Part shown: positions 25,050 through 34,215 of the stretch, in pieces
How the letters are laid out: every line of letters begins with the position of its first letter
Position numbering within the stretch: position 1 is the stretch's first letter
Source of the DNA: Paludibacteraceae bacterium
Lineage (GTDB): Bacteria; Bacteroidota; Bacteroidia; Bacteroidales; Paludibacteraceae
Direction of reading: 5' to 3'
Assembly: GCA_017456885.1 (NCBI GenBank)
Contig: JAFTIM010000002.1
Span: 79,187 to 143,186 of the forward strand
Length of the DNA stretch: 64,000 nt
The notes under the pieces: model-generated
Told to the model about the DNA's origin: nothing
What the model saw: the letters and a program-made list of their open reading frames with translations, nothing else
The model's database searches: none
Made by a program: the position numbers and the translations under genes

Positions 25050-27115
25050 TTATCAAGCCATTCAAAAAAAGTTCTCTGCCACAAAACACCATTTTGTGGC
25101 TGCAATACCCAGTGATTTTCGTCCGGAAATATCAATAATTCGGCAGGGATACCTCTTAACTTTGCCGCATTAAATGCCGACATTCCCTGTGAGGCCAAAA
25201 TTCGATAATCTTTCTCGCCGTGGATACATAAAATAGGAGTATCCCATTTATCCACAAAGCGATGAGGCGAATTGTTAAAAGTTCGCCGGGCTGTTTCATT
25301 GTCTTTTTCCCAATAAGCGCCGCCCATATCCCAATTGGCAAACCACATTTCTTCCGTTTCAAGATATTGTTGTTCCATATTAAAAATGCCATCATGGGCG
25401 ATGAATGCCTTAAAACGTTTCTCGTGGTGGCCAGCCAACCAATACACGGAAAATCCTCCAAAACTTGCTCCGACACAACCCAAACGTTCTTCATCGACAA
25501 AGGGCTCTTTACTCAATTCGTCTATTGCCGTAAGCAAATCGCTCATACACTGACCGCCATAGTCGCCGCTGATAGCCGCATTCCATTCACAGCCAAAACC
25601 GTCAAGACCGCGTCTGTTCGGAGCAACTACGATGTAGCCATTGGCTGCCATTATCTGCAAATTCCAACGATAACTCCAAAACTGACTTACAGGACTTTGC
25701 GGACCTCCTTGGCAATACAACAAGGTCGGATATTTTTTTGTCGCATCAAAATCGGGTGGATATACAACCCAAACCAACATTTGCTTGTTGTCGGAAGTTT
25801 CAACCCAACGTTCTTCCACCTTCCCCATTTTTAGTTGCGAAAGCAGATGTTGATTTTCAAATGACAATTGTTTCTGTTCCCCCGTTTTTTTATCAATCGC
25901 ATAAATCTCATTCGGAATGCTCATCGAATGCCGCACACCAATCAACACATTACCGGCATCCGTTACCGACTCATAGTCATGCTGCCCCTCTGTCAGTTGC
26001 TCGATAGAATCATCTGCAAACTTCAAAGAATATATCTGAATAGTGCCATGCCAACAACTTGTAAAAAACAATTCCTGCCCATCATTTGACCACACAAACG
26101 AACCTATACTTTGGTCGAAAGCTTTTGTACAATCGCGTTTCTCTCCCGTTTTCAGGTTCATAACATACAGTCTATTTTTATCGCTCTCGTATCCGTCATG
26201 TTCCATACTGAGCCATGCAACACTATTCCCATCGGGAGAAAATGCAGGATTGACATCGTAACCTTCATTTTTATCTGCCGAATTGGCAGTTTTACAAAGG
26301 TTGATTGTCGTTTGATTTTCTATATCATAAAGAAATATGTCCGAATCGGTCGAAATGCTATATGCCAATCCCGTTTTCTTACGGCAAGTGTAAGCGATAT
26401 ACTTCCCATCAGGAGAGAAAGAGAGTTGTTCGATACCTCCAAACGGCTTCATCGGGCATTCGTATGGTTCGTTCGCCAACAAATCCTTAACTGTCGATAA
26501 TTGTTCACCATCGAAATCGGCAAGAAATGGATGTGGAACCGTTGTAACCCATTCGTCCCAATGTTTGTACATCAAATCTTCAACGATAATTCCGGTCGAT
26601 TTATCCAAATCGGGATATTTATCGTGAGTCGTCGTTCCGTATTTAACGTCAGATATATAAAGAATTTGCGTGCCATTCGGCGAATACAAAAAATCGGAAA
26701 CTCCATTTTCAATGGCGGAAATACATTTTCTGCCCGAACCATCGGGATTCATTTCCCATATCTGCATTGTTCCTTTATGCGGAGCCAAGAATGCTATTTT
26801 CGAGCCGTTTTTTACCCATTTGGCAGCATACTCATTTTCAGACGTTGTCGTAATTTTTGTATTTTTTCCCTCTTTTAGGTTCAAAACATAAAGTTCTCTA
26901 TTGCTTTTATTTTCTTTTACATCGAAATAAGTAACTCCATACACCAATCGGGTGCCATCTTGTGCTACAGAAACATCACCCAAACGCCCAAATGACCACA
27001 AAACTTCAGGAGTTAAAATTCCATCTTTTATTTCCATCTTACTTTTATCAATAATTGCAGACTCATGAGCACATGATAACAAGAAAAAACAGCACAAGAA
27101 TAAACTCTTCCTCAT
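25034..27115 (-). CDS. S9 family peptidase, DPP5-like, lipoprotein
   Basis: 693 residues. Lipoprotein signal MRKSLFLCCFFLLSC. An N-terminal WD-like beta-propeller (repeats such as SFSPDGKYIAYTCR, AFSPDGNSVAWLS) covers about residues 40-420, then an alpha/beta-hydrolase domain with nucleophile GASFGGFS (about residue 555) and the Asp and His in IHGEKDYR and FPDENHWVLQP. Closest in layout to Porphyromonas-type dipeptidyl peptidase 5, which removes dipeptides in the periplasm. It starts 4 bases after the ridA stop; the two SUMF1 genes overlap or follow, giving a four-gene unit. Confidence 0.92.
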   Translation of the reverse strand: MRKSLFLCCFFLLSCAHESAIIDKSKMEIKDGILTPEVLWSFGRLGDVSVAQDGTRLVYGVTYFDVKENKSNRELYVLNLKEGKNTKITTTSENEYAAKWVKNGSKIAFLAPHKGTMQIWEMNPDGSGRKCISAIENGVSDFLYSPNGTQILYISDVKYGTTTHDKYPDLDKSTGIIVEDLMYKHWDEWVTTVPHPFLADFDGEQLSTVKDLLANEPYECPMKPFGGIEQLSFSPDGKYIAYTCRKKTGLAYSISTDSDIFLYDIENQTTINLCKTANSADKNEGYDVNPAFSPDGNSVAWLSMEHDGYESDKNRLYVMNLKTGEKRDCTKAFDQSIGSFVWSNDGQELFFTSCWHGTIQIYSLKFADDSIEQLTEGQHDYESVTDAGNVLIGVRHSMSIPNEIYAIDKKTGEQKQLSFENQHLLSQLKMGKVEERWVETSDNKQMLVWVVYPPDFDATKKYPTLLYCQGGPQSPVSQFWSYRWNLQIMAANGYIVVAPNRRGLDGFGCEWNAAISGDYGGQCMSDLLTAIDELSKEPFVDEERLGCVGASFGGFSVYWLAGHHEKRFKAFIAHDGIFNMEQQYLETEEMWFANWDMGGAYWEKDNETARRTFNNSPHRFVDKWDTPILCIHGEKDYRILASQGMSAFNAAKLRGIPAELLIFPDENHWVLQPQNGVLWQRTFFEWLDKWLKK

Positions 27116-27119
27116 CTTT

Positions 27120-27497
27120 TTATTTTATTGCAATTGCCTCAATTTCCACCATTGCTCCTTTTGGCAACGCCATTACGGCGACAGCCGAACGTGCAGGAGC
27201 CTCTGTCGTAAAATAACGACCATAAACAGCATTCACGGTCGCAAAATCATCTATATTTGTCAAAAATACGGTAGTCTTCACTACATCGTCTAACGAATAA
27301 CCTGCAGCACTTAATACGGCATTCATATTCTTAAAAATCTGTTGAGTTTGTTGCTCTATAGTATTGCCAACTATCTGTCCGCTCAACGGGTCTAACGGTA
27401 TTTGTCCCGACAAAAACAACACGCCATTTTTTTCTATGGCTTGGCTATACGGACCTACTGCTTTCGGAGCATCGGCTGACGAAATAACTTTTTTCAT
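27120..27497 (-). CDS. ridA: RidA family reactive enamine/imine deaminase
   Basis: 125 residues. MKKVISSADAPKAVGPYSQA, LFLSGQIPLDPLSGQIVG, then the conserved arginine and glutamate in PARSAVAVMALPKGAMVEIEAIA, all typical of RidA/YjgF. Hydrolyses 2-aminoacrylate and related imines, protecting PLP enzymes. First gene of the ridA-S9-SUMF1-SUMF1 run. Confidence 0.95.
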   Translation of the reverse strand: MKKVISSADAPKAVGPYSQAIEKNGVLFLSGQIPLDPLSGQIVGNTIEQQTQQIFKNMNAVLSAAGYSLDDVVKTTVFLTNIDDFATVNAVYGRYFTTEAPARSAVAVMALPKGAMVEIEAIAIK

Positions 27498-27511
27498 CTT
27501 TGCTTACAAAC

Positions 27512-27558
27512 AAAAAAGAGAAAAAGAATCACACTATTGCGTCCGATTCTTTCCCTCT
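27512..27558 (-). terminator. Terminator of the rpsF-rpsR-rplI operon
   Basis: Stem AGAGAAAAAGAATC/GATTCTTTCCCTCT (27517-27530/27545-27558) with a 14-base loop, then a T-run on the minus strand, 16 bases past the rplI stop. Confidence 0.85.
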
Positions 27559-27573
27559 TTCAGTTAACTTTTC

Positions 27574-28017
27574 TTATTCAGATACTACTTCAAGAGTTAC
27601 AGTTGCAGAAACCTCTTTGTGCAATTTCACAACGGCTTTGTATGTACCAACTTCTTTGATAGCGTCTTTAATTACAATAATTTTTCTATCAATAGAGAAA
27701 CCTTGTTTTGCCAATTCTTCTGCTACTTGAATAGAATTAACAGAACCGAAAATCGTACCCGTCGAACTTGTTTTTGCACCGATGGTCAAAACCAAGCCAT
27801 CAATTTTTGCAGCCAACTCTTCTGCTTCTGCTTTAATTTTAGCCAATTTATGAGCACGTTGTTTCAGATTCTCCGCCAACACTTTTTTAGCTGATTCCGA
27901 AGCGATAACAGCTTTTCCTTGCGGGATTAAATAATTACGACCAAATCCGTCTTTTACGGTTACGATATCGTCTTTATATCCTAAATTATGAATATCTTCT
28001 TTCAATATAACTTGCAT
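27574..28017 (-). CDS. rplI: 50S ribosomal protein L9
   Basis: 147 residues, MQVILKEDIHNLGYKDDIVTVKDG with NYLIPQGKAVIAS, the standard L9 N-domain that binds 23S rRNA, a connecting helix, and the C-domain ending VTLEVVSE. A GGGAGGAA sequence a few bases before the ATG is a plausible ribosome site. Third gene of the operon. Confidence 0.98.
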   Translation of the reverse strand: MQVILKEDIHNLGYKDDIVTVKDGFGRNYLIPQGKAVIASESAKKVLAENLKQRAHKLAKIKAEAEELAAKIDGLVLTIGAKTSSTGTIFGSVNSIQVAEELAKQGFSIDRKIIVIKDAIKEVGTYKAVVKLHKEVSATVTLEVVSE

Positions 28018-28033
28018 AATTGTTCCTCCCTTT

Positions 28034-28303
28034 TTATTTCATCATATCTGTTACATACGGAAGCAATGCCAAATGACGTGCTCTTTTAACCGCTTGAGCA
28101 ACTTTTCGTTGATATTTCAACGAAGTACCCGTTAAACGACGAGGAAGTATTTTCCCTTGTTCGTTCAAGAATTTTTTCAAAAATTCAGGATCTTTATAAT
28201 CAATATACTTGATTCCGCTTTTTTTGAAACGACAATATTTCTTCTTTTTCGTATCAACCGATACCGGGGTCAAATAACGAATATCTTGGTTCTCTGCTGC
28301 CAT
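28034..28303 (-). CDS. rpsR: 30S ribosomal protein S18
   Basis: 89 residues. [24 protein letters not shown] and [27 protein letters not shown] (first 20 residues define the RNA-binding core), ending [13 protein letters not shown], are standard S18. An AAAGGAG sequence lies 10 bases before the ATG. Gap of 3 bases to rpsF. Confidence 0.98.
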   Translation of the reverse strand: MAAENQDIRYLTPVSVDTKKKKYCRFKKSGIKYIDYKDPEFLKKFLNEQGKILPRRLTGTSLKYQRKVAQAVKRARHLALLPYVTDMMK

Positions 28304-28306
28304 AAA

Positions 28307-28654
28307 TTAATTCTCCTTTTCTTTTGATTTCAAACTTTTTCTTTTTTCAGCATACTCCAACGCATACTTATCCAAACGGAATGTCAAGAAACGAATTACA
28401 CACTCATCACGGCGATATTGTACTTCCAATTTTTCTACGATGGAAGAATCTGCCTTGAACTGAAACAACACATAAAAACCTGTTGATTTCTTTTGAATAG
28501 GATAGGCCAACTTACGCAAACCCATATTCTCCTCATTTTCAATCTCTGCTCCCTCAGAAATCAAAAAGTTTTTGAATTTTTGTACCGCTTCCTTCATCTG
28601 TGCATCAGACAAAACGGGAGTTAAAATGAAAACGGTTTCATAATGATTTAACAT
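28307..28654 (-). CDS. rpsF: 30S ribosomal protein S6
   Basis: 115 residues. [39 protein letters not shown] and [20 protein letters not shown] are the normal S6 features, with a lysine-rich C-terminal tail. It heads the rpsF-rpsR-rplI operon and pairs with S18 in the small subunit platform. Confidence 0.98.
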   Translation of the reverse strand: MLNHYETVFILTPVLSDAQMKEAVQKFKNFLISEGAEIENEENMGLRKLAYPIQKKSTGFYVLFQFKADSSIVEKLEVQYRRDECVIRFLTFRLDKYALEYAEKRKSLKSKEKEN

Positions 28655-28701
28655 ACTTAAAATGAATTAATTATTAAATAATAAAGTTTTTAAAACGAGT
28701 G

Positions 28702-28731
28702 CAAAGATACAGCTTTTTATTAAAATACAAA
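28702..28731 (-). promoter_or_regulatory. Promoter of rpsF-rpsR-rplI
   Basis: Minus strand TTTG (28731-28728), 18-base spacer, TATCTTTG (28709-28702); 47 bases before the rpsF start. Confidence 0.7.
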
Positions 28732-28766
28732 AAATTCTTTCTGTAAAAAACCGAGAGTTGGTTTTA

Positions 28767-28898
28767 TCACGACTCCCAATAAAAATCATCTTTCGATGAT
28801 TTCCTTTGTGTTGCATGTTTGTTTTTAGACGATTTTTCCCAATCCGCTTTCCTTTTCAAGTATTTTTCGTATTGTTTTTCCAAGTAGTTATCAGCCAT
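28767..28898 (-). CDS. Small conserved-looking protein (43 residues)
   Basis: An ATG-initiated frame MADNYLEKQYEKYLKRKADW followed by a lysine/serine-rich tail ending DDFYWES. A matching -7 element (TACCTTTG, 28920-28913) lies 14 bases upstream, and the start MADNYLE is one I associate with very small Bacteroidales proteins of unknown role. Highly charged, helical, no membrane segment. Divergent from the ABC ATPase gene. Confidence 0.6.
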   Translation of the reverse strand: MADNYLEKQYEKYLKRKADWEKSSKNKHATQRKSSKDDFYWES

Positions 28899-28912
28899 AT
28901 TCGTTTTTTCTG

Positions 28913-28920
28913 CAAAGGTA
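28913..28920 (-). promoter_or_regulatory. -7 element for the 43-residue gene
   Basis: TACCTTTG on the minus strand, 14 bases before the ATG at 28898; a partial TTG lies upstream. Part of a divergent promoter region with the element at 28949-28956. Confidence 0.5.
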
Positions 28921-28948
28921 AAAACTTATCCATAAACAACGGAATGAC

Positions 28949-28956
28949 TATTTTTG
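28949..28956 (+). promoter_or_regulatory. -7 element for the ABC ATPase gene
   Basis: TATTTTTG, 14 bases before the ATG at 28971. It rules out the in-frame upstream starts at 28806 and 28944, which would lie before or within the promoter. Confidence 0.55.
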
Positions 28957-28970
28957 CAAAAAAAACAAAA

Positions 28971-30470
28971 ATGAGCAGTATAAGAATAATAGGAGGAGTA
29001 ACCAGACACCCTCTTTACAGATTTAACGAGCCGATAAACATTCAGATAAATCATCACGAACAAATTGCCATTGTAGGGCGTAATGCTTCAGGAAAAAGTC
29101 TTTTGGTTGACACTATTGTTGGGCGCTATCCTTTATTACAAAACGAAGTGTTTTTTGATTTTTGCGGCAATAATAACAATGTTTACGAAAACGTAAAGTA
29201 CATCACTTTTCGCGATTCGTATGGCGACGGAGAGTATTTGTATTATCAGCAACGTTTTAATTCGCAAGATGCAGAAATAACGCCATTGGTAAAAGATTTA
29301 CTACCAAATTCCTCCGACAAAACACTTGAGAAAGAAATTTATACGATTTTTGGAATCGACTCTTTCATCGAAAAAAACATTGTAGCCTTATCAAGTGGCG
29401 AACTTCGCAAGTTCCAACTTGCAAAGTCGCTATTGGGGAATCCGCGTATTTTAATCATCGACAATCCGTTTATCGGATTGGACTACCCGACACGAGAACA
29501 ACTAAAAGACCTGTTCGAACAACTCATCGCTCAATTTGACCTCCAAATCATTTTAGTGGTATCGAAGGACGAGGACATTCCTTCGTTTATTACTCATGTA
29601 ATAGAAGTTGAAAATCGTATTTGCAAAACAAAAATATCGGCAGACGAGTATTTGAACCAAGCAAATTCTACTCCCGAAAGAATTCTCTCCACCGAAAAAA
29701 GGGAACGTATTCTTAATTTACCATGCAAATTGTCGGATAACAAAAATCGACAAATTGTCAAACTTAACAACGTGAATATCCGTTACGACAATCGCACGAT
29801 TCTACATAATTTGACTTGGGAAATACAGTGTGGCGAAAAATGGGCATTAAGTGGGAATAATGGTTCCGGAAAATCCACATTGCTCAGTTTGATTTGTGCC
29901 GACAATCCGCAAAGTTATGCCTGCGACATTTCGCTGTTCGGAAAGAAAAGAGGCAGCGGAGAAAGCATTTGGGACATAAAAAAACGAATTGGTTACGTAA
30001 GTCCTGAAATGCACCGTGCGTTTTTAAAAAACATACCTGCCATCGAAATCATTGCAAGCGGTCTGAAAGACACCATCGGACTGTACCAAAAAGCCAAACC
30101 CGAAGATATTGCTGCAAGTGAATGGTGGCTCGACGTATTCGGCATTCTACATCTGAAAGATAGAATATTTACACAACTTTCGAGCGGCGAACAGAGGCTG
30201 ATACTGCTTGCAAGAGCATTTGTAAAAAATCCCGATTTAATTGTACTTGACGAACCCATGCACGGACTTGATGCCAGCAACCAGCGTTTGGCGAAAGATA
30301 TTATCGAGGCATTTTGCCATCAAAAAGACAAAACCATGATAATGGTTACACACTACGAATCGGAACTACCCGACTGCATTACGCATCGTCTGTGCCTAAA
30401 AAAGGGGCATCTTGAACAAGTTTTAAATTCATTATCTTTGCGAAGAAACAACAACTTTTATTTGTCATGA
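28971..30470 (+). CDS. ABC-type ATPase with two nucleotide-binding domains (ModF-like)
   Basis: 499 residues from MSSIRIIGGVTRHPLYRFNE. Two ABC cassettes: Walker A VGRNASGKSLLVD (about residue 37) with signature LSSGELRKFQLAKSLLGNPRILIIDNPF, cut here after 20 residues in the family sense, and Walker A SGNNGSGKSTLLSLI (about 300) with LSSGEQRLILLARAFVKNPD and LDEPMHG. There are no membrane segments and no permease gene nearby. The arrangement is like ModF/photorepair-type proteins; role unknown. The next gene starts by a 4-base overlap. Confidence 0.85.
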   Translation: MSSIRIIGGVTRHPLYRFNEPINIQINHHEQIAIVGRNASGKSLLVDTIVGRYPLLQNEVFFDFCGNNNNVYENVKYITFRDSYGDGEYLYYQQRFNSQDAEITPLVKDLLPNSSDKTLEKEIYTIFGIDSFIEKNIVALSSGELRKFQLAKSLLGNPRILIIDNPFIGLDYPTREQLKDLFEQLIAQFDLQIILVVSKDEDIPSFITHVIEVENRICKTKISADEYLNQANSTPERILSTEKRERILNLPCKLSDNKNRQIVKLNNVNIRYDNRTILHNLTWEIQCGEKWALSGNNGSGKSTLLSLICADNPQSYACDISLFGKKRGSGESIWDIKKRIGYVSPEMHRAFLKNIPAIEIIASGLKDTIGLYQKAKPEDIAASEWWLDVFGILHLKDRIFTQLSSGEQRLILLARAFVKNPDLIVLDEPMHGLDASNQRLAKDIIEAFCHQKDKTMIMVTHYESELPDCITHRLCLKKGHLEQVLNSLSLRRNNNFYLS

Positions 30471-32599
30471 AAAAAACATTTCTATTATTTTCTCTTGTTT
30501 TTACAAGTTTTTACGCTTTTTCGACAGTAAACTTTCCATCACCACAACAGCCGGGGAAAGCAAAAATCATCTCTAAAAAAAATTCGTGGAAATTATCAAA
30601 CAACCTTTTTGAGGCAACCTATTCTCTTGACAACGGGCAACTGATTTTTGCGGGTTGTGAAGCACTCGGATTGAGTGGCGACAACGATTTGTTCCGTATC
30701 GCATTGACCGACAATACGGTCATCTCTTCATCTCAAATGCAATTAAGCGACATTGATGTTGAGGTTTTAAAACCCAATACCCGTGCCGTGCGACTTGTCG
30801 AAAAAGAAGCAGGGAAATCGCTCAAAGCGACATTTACACATCAACATTTGAAAGTTGTTTGGAGAGCGGTGTTACGCAACAATTCTCATTATTTGCGTAC
30901 CGAACTCGAAATATCTACCACAAAGGACGTCGAAATGAATCACATCGTCGCAATGCTCTACACGCTTAACCACGAAACTCCGAAGCCTGCCGTTGTGGGC
31001 AATACGCGAGGCGCTTTGTTGGCAAGCGAAAGGATATTTGCAGGACTCGAAACACCGATGGGTATCAACGAAGTTGAGCAAGAAAATGACAACGTCAAAA
31101 TAAAAGGCATTTGGAGTCGAAAAACCACACTCCGTGCCAACGACACTTGGGAAATTGCGTCTGTTGTGGGTATGATAGCAAGCGGACAACAACGTCGTTC
31201 GTTTTTGGCTTATCACGAGCGTGAACGAGCCGTTCCGTGGCGTTCGTTTATACATTACAACTCGTGGTACGAACTCAACATCGACCGCAACAACATTATC
31301 GACCAACGTATGAGTAAAGACGATTGTTTGGAAGTAATAGAAGCATGGAAAACAAATCTTTTCGATCCCTACAATGTTTACATTGATGCGTTTGTATGGG
31401 ACGACGGTTGGGACGACTTCAACTCTCTATGGGATTTTTACCGTCCGAAGTTTCCCCACGGATTTGCAGAGTTAGATTCCTTATGCCGAGAATACAATGT
31501 CGGTACGGGAGCATGGCTCGGACCCGTAGGCGGATATGGGGCATCAAAACAGCAACGTTTGGATTTTTGGAACGCTACCCACGACAAACAAATCAATAAT
31601 TTTGAATTGTCGCACAGCGAATATTTCAATGCTTTTGTAGGACGTTGCGCACAAATGATAAACGACTACGATATGTGTTATTTCAAGTTTGATGGTATCA
31701 GCGACATTGGCAATGCCGTTGGTCCCGACAACGAAGAAGATGCCGAATATTTTTTACGTCTGACATCGCGATTAAGAGACATCAGAAAAGACATCTTTTT
31801 AAATTGTACGGTCGGGACGTGGGCTTCGCCTTTTTGGTTTCAGTTTGCCGATGCTGTTTGGCGACAAGATGCCGATTGGAATACCATTGGCAACCAAGGC
31901 AATGCACGCCAACGTTGGATAACGTATCGCGACTATATGGTTTACAAGAATTTCACAATTGGCTCACCGCTTTGCCCGATAAATAGTCTGATGACTCACG
32001 GACTGATTGTGTCCGGATATGGTAATGCCGGCGGTAATCCGCCTCGTGCCATGGAAGATGACACATTGGCAAATACGGCTGAAGAAATCACAAAAGAAAT
32101 GCGTTGTGCATTTGCATGCGGTTCGGGTATGGTGGAACTATACCTCGACCACAACCTGATGACAGAAAAATCGGACGGCAAACTTTGGAGAGAATTGGCA
32201 CGTTGTATCCAATGGCACAGAAGCAATGCCGATGTGCTTGACGACACGCATTGGGTAGGCGGAAATCCGTGGGACGGCACCAATGCCAATATTTACGGTT
32301 GGGCTTCGTGGAATGGGAAGAAAGCGATTCTGACCCTTCGCAATCCGAGTGCCGACACACAATCTTTCACCACTACTTTGCGCAAGGCGTTAGATATACC
32401 TTATTATATAAAGGGTAACATCCACTTCTCTGATGCATTCGACGGACAAATGCCATACGCAGGAATCACAAATGCAGATATAGACATTGACGCTCCCATT
32501 ACGTTCGAAATGCCCGCTTTCGACGTCGTGGTACTAAACGGCATCTGTTTACCTTCAAAACAACGTGCGAAAAGTTGCAAACACTCCTCAAAAAGATAA
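30467..32599 (+). CDS. Secreted clan GH-D glycosidase (GH36-like)
   Basis: 710 residues. Signal peptide MKKTFLLFSLVFTSFYAFS. A beta-sandwich N-terminal region to about residue 270, then a TIM-barrel with VWDDGWDD (about 310) and the nucleophile motif CYFKFDG (K407, D409), which is the K-x-D of the alpha-galactosidase / alpha-N-acetylgalactosaminidase clan. D468 or D470 in WRQDADWN is a candidate acid. It ends in a beta-sandwich with a short basic tail. The likely role is release of terminal alpha-Gal or alpha-GalNAc from host glycans; exact substrate unknown. Coupled to the ABC ATPase gene by ATGA overlap. Confidence 0.82.
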   Translation: MKKTFLLFSLVFTSFYAFSTVNFPSPQQPGKAKIISKKNSWKLSNNLFEATYSLDNGQLIFAGCEALGLSGDNDLFRIALTDNTVISSSQMQLSDIDVEVLKPNTRAVRLVEKEAGKSLKATFTHQHLKVVWRAVLRNNSHYLRTELEISTTKDVEMNHIVAMLYTLNHETPKPAVVGNTRGALLASERIFAGLETPMGINEVEQENDNVKIKGIWSRKTTLRANDTWEIASVVGMIASGQQRRSFLAYHERERAVPWRSFIHYNSWYELNIDRNNIIDQRMSKDDCLEVIEAWKTNLFDPYNVYIDAFVWDDGWDDFNSLWDFYRPKFPHGFAELDSLCREYNVGTGAWLGPVGGYGASKQQRLDFWNATHDKQINNFELSHSEYFNAFVGRCAQMINDYDMCYFKFDGISDIGNAVGPDNEEDAEYFLRLTSRLRDIRKDIFLNCTVGTWASPFWFQFADAVWRQDADWNTIGNQGNARQRWITYRDYMVYKNFTIGSPLCPINSLMTHGLIVSGYGNAGGNPPRAMEDDTLANTAEEITKEMRCAFACGSGMVELYLDHNLMTEKSDGKLWRELARCIQWHRSNADVLDDTHWVGGNPWDGTNANIYGWASWNGKKAILTLRNPSADTQSFTTTLRKALDIPYYIKGNIHFSDAFDGQMPYAGITNADIDIDAPITFEMPAFDVVVLNGICLPSKQRAKSCKHSSKR

Positions 32600-32614
32600 A
32601 ACATCATTTCAATC

Positions 32615-33832
32615 ATGACAACAAAGATTACACATAATTCGCTGATTATCTGCATAATATCTATCTTACTTACAGCTTGTAATCATTCCAAAACATCAGA
32701 TAATTCCGATTTGACTTCCGAGCAAACGACAGAGGTCGTGTACGAATACGGCATTCCCGTCGATTCTTTCAACACAACCGAAGGCAATGTAAAAGCAGGA
32801 GAGACTCTTTCGGCTATTTTAGGGAAACTCGGTTGCAAAGGACAGGTCATCCATCAACTCAACTATTTTTCGTCGGATACATTCGATGTCAAACGCATAA
32901 AACAAGGCGATAGCTACACCGCATATTACAGCAAGGACTCTATTCCCGAATTGACTTATGTTGTTTATCATCAGTCGATTGTAGATCACATTGTTTTTCA
33001 TGTTTGCGATACATTGTGTGCCCATCGTTTCAAAAAAACAGTTCGGACAGAACAGCGTATTGCTCATGCAGTTATTTCCACCTCGTTGTGGGACGCCATC
33101 GTTAGCAACAATCTGCACCGCCAACTTGCTCTTGAGTTGTCAGATATTTATGCTTGGAGCATCGATTTTTTCGGTTTGCAAAAAAATGATTCGTTTGTTG
33201 TTCTCTACGACGAACTATTTGTTGATACACTCTCTATCGGCATAGGGAAAATACATGCCGCAACATTCACTCATCGTGGGAAAACTTTCTCCTCCTTTTA
33301 TTTTAAAAACGACCAAGTAAATGGTTTTTGGGACGAAAACGGGAACAGTTTGCGTAAGGCATTTCTGAAAGCTCCGCTGAAATTTTCGCGTATTTCGTCG
33401 GGATTTTCATACGCTCGTAAGCACCCTGTTTACAAAACCATTCGCCCACATACCGGTGTCGATTATGCAGCGCCGGCAGGAACGCCCGTCATGACTATTG
33501 GCGATGGTGTGGTTATTGAAAAAGGCTACAAAGGCGGCGGAGGAAATACGGTAAAAATCCGTCACAATAGTGTTTACACCACGGCCTATTTACACCTTTC
33601 GCGCTATGCCAAAAATTTACAAGTAGGTTCGCATGTATCGCAAGGCGAAGTAATCGGATATGTAGGCAGCACCGGCACATCGACAGGAGCACATCTCGAT
33701 TTCCGCGTTTGGAAGAATGGTTCGCCTATCAATCCGCTGACAATGGAGTCGCCCTCGGTAGAGCCTATTCCTGAAAATGCCATGACAGAATTTATTGCTT
33801 TACGCGATTCTTTACAAAAACGGATTCAATAA
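32615..33832 (+). CDS. M23 family metallopeptidase, lipoprotein
   Basis: 405 residues. Lipoprotein signal with lipobox LLTAC (Cys22). An OapA/LysM-like region (VKAGETLSAILGKLGC and RIKQGDSYTAYYS) precedes a LytM domain: HTGVDYAAPAGTPV gives the first zinc ligands, then YLHLSRYAKNLQVGSHVSQG and GAHLDFRVWKNGSPINPL. The usual HxH reads HLD, a variant I know from many Bacteroidota homologues, so activity is not certain. Should cut peptidoglycan cross-links in the periplasm. Confidence 0.92.
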   Translation: MTTKITHNSLIICIISILLTACNHSKTSDNSDLTSEQTTEVVYEYGIPVDSFNTTEGNVKAGETLSAILGKLGCKGQVIHQLNYFSSDTFDVKRIKQGDSYTAYYSKDSIPELTYVVYHQSIVDHIVFHVCDTLCAHRFKKTVRTEQRIAHAVISTSLWDAIVSNNLHRQLALELSDIYAWSIDFFGLQKNDSFVVLYDELFVDTLSIGIGKIHAATFTHRGKTFSSFYFKNDQVNGFWDENGNSLRKAFLKAPLKFSRISSGFSYARKHPVYKTIRPHTGVDYAAPAGTPVMTIGDGVVIEKGYKGGGGNTVKIRHNSVYTTAYLHLSRYAKNLQVGSHVSQGEVIGYVGSTGTSTGAHLDFRVWKNGSPINPLTMESPSVEPIPENAMTEFIALRDSLQKRIQ

Positions 33833-33886
33833 TTCTTTTTTTATAAAAACCACCCCTTTGTAAGTTCGGATAACGATAAAAAATTC

Positions 33887-33894
33887 TATATTTG
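33887..33894 (+). promoter_or_regulatory. -7 element upstream of element B
   Basis: TATATTTG. TTTG occurs at 33857-33860 (26-base spacer, too long) and TTCG at 33864-33867 (19-base spacer). A transcript from about 33901 would include all of element B and then the 34216 gene. Confidence 0.5.
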
Positions 33895-33964
33895 CACAGT
33901 CAAACAAAAAAGAGGTGAAAGTGTTCATTTCGTTTGACAGACATATTTTATAGAAAGCGTTTCA

Positions 33965-34163
33965 GTTTCATCCTTCGTACGAAAAATTCGCCAAAATTTA
34001 ACCAAGAAGGGAGAAGCAATCCGAACGGCTATGCATTCTCGTGAGTTGCGGTCTTCTATGCAGACACAAATACGGGTCTGCGTGGGGTGGTTGTTTATTT
34101 TCTTGGTGGGCGTTTGGCGATGCCTCGTACGAGATAAACAGAATTATTCTCCACGCTTTTTTT
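33965..34163 (+). ncRNA. Nested-hairpin element B (candidate structured RNA or leader)
   Basis: Fills the gap 33833-34215. Nested pairs: TCGTACGA/TCGTACGA (33975-33982/34125-34132), CGCCAAA/TTTGGCG (33989-33995/34113-34119), ACCAAGAA/TTCTTGGT (34001-34008/34100-34107), GCAGAC/GTCTGC (34060-34065/34076-34081). Downstream CTCCACGC (34149-34156) runs into seven T (34157-34163) and is complementary, with one G-U, to the apical GCGTGGGG (34080-34087). The same plan is seen in elements A, C and D. The lipoprotein gene starts 52 bases after the U-tract. Confidence 0.65.
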
Positions 34164-34215
34164 GTATTTAATTAATAACGCCAAAAGGAGACGAGGCAAC
34201 TAAATTCTTTTTAAA

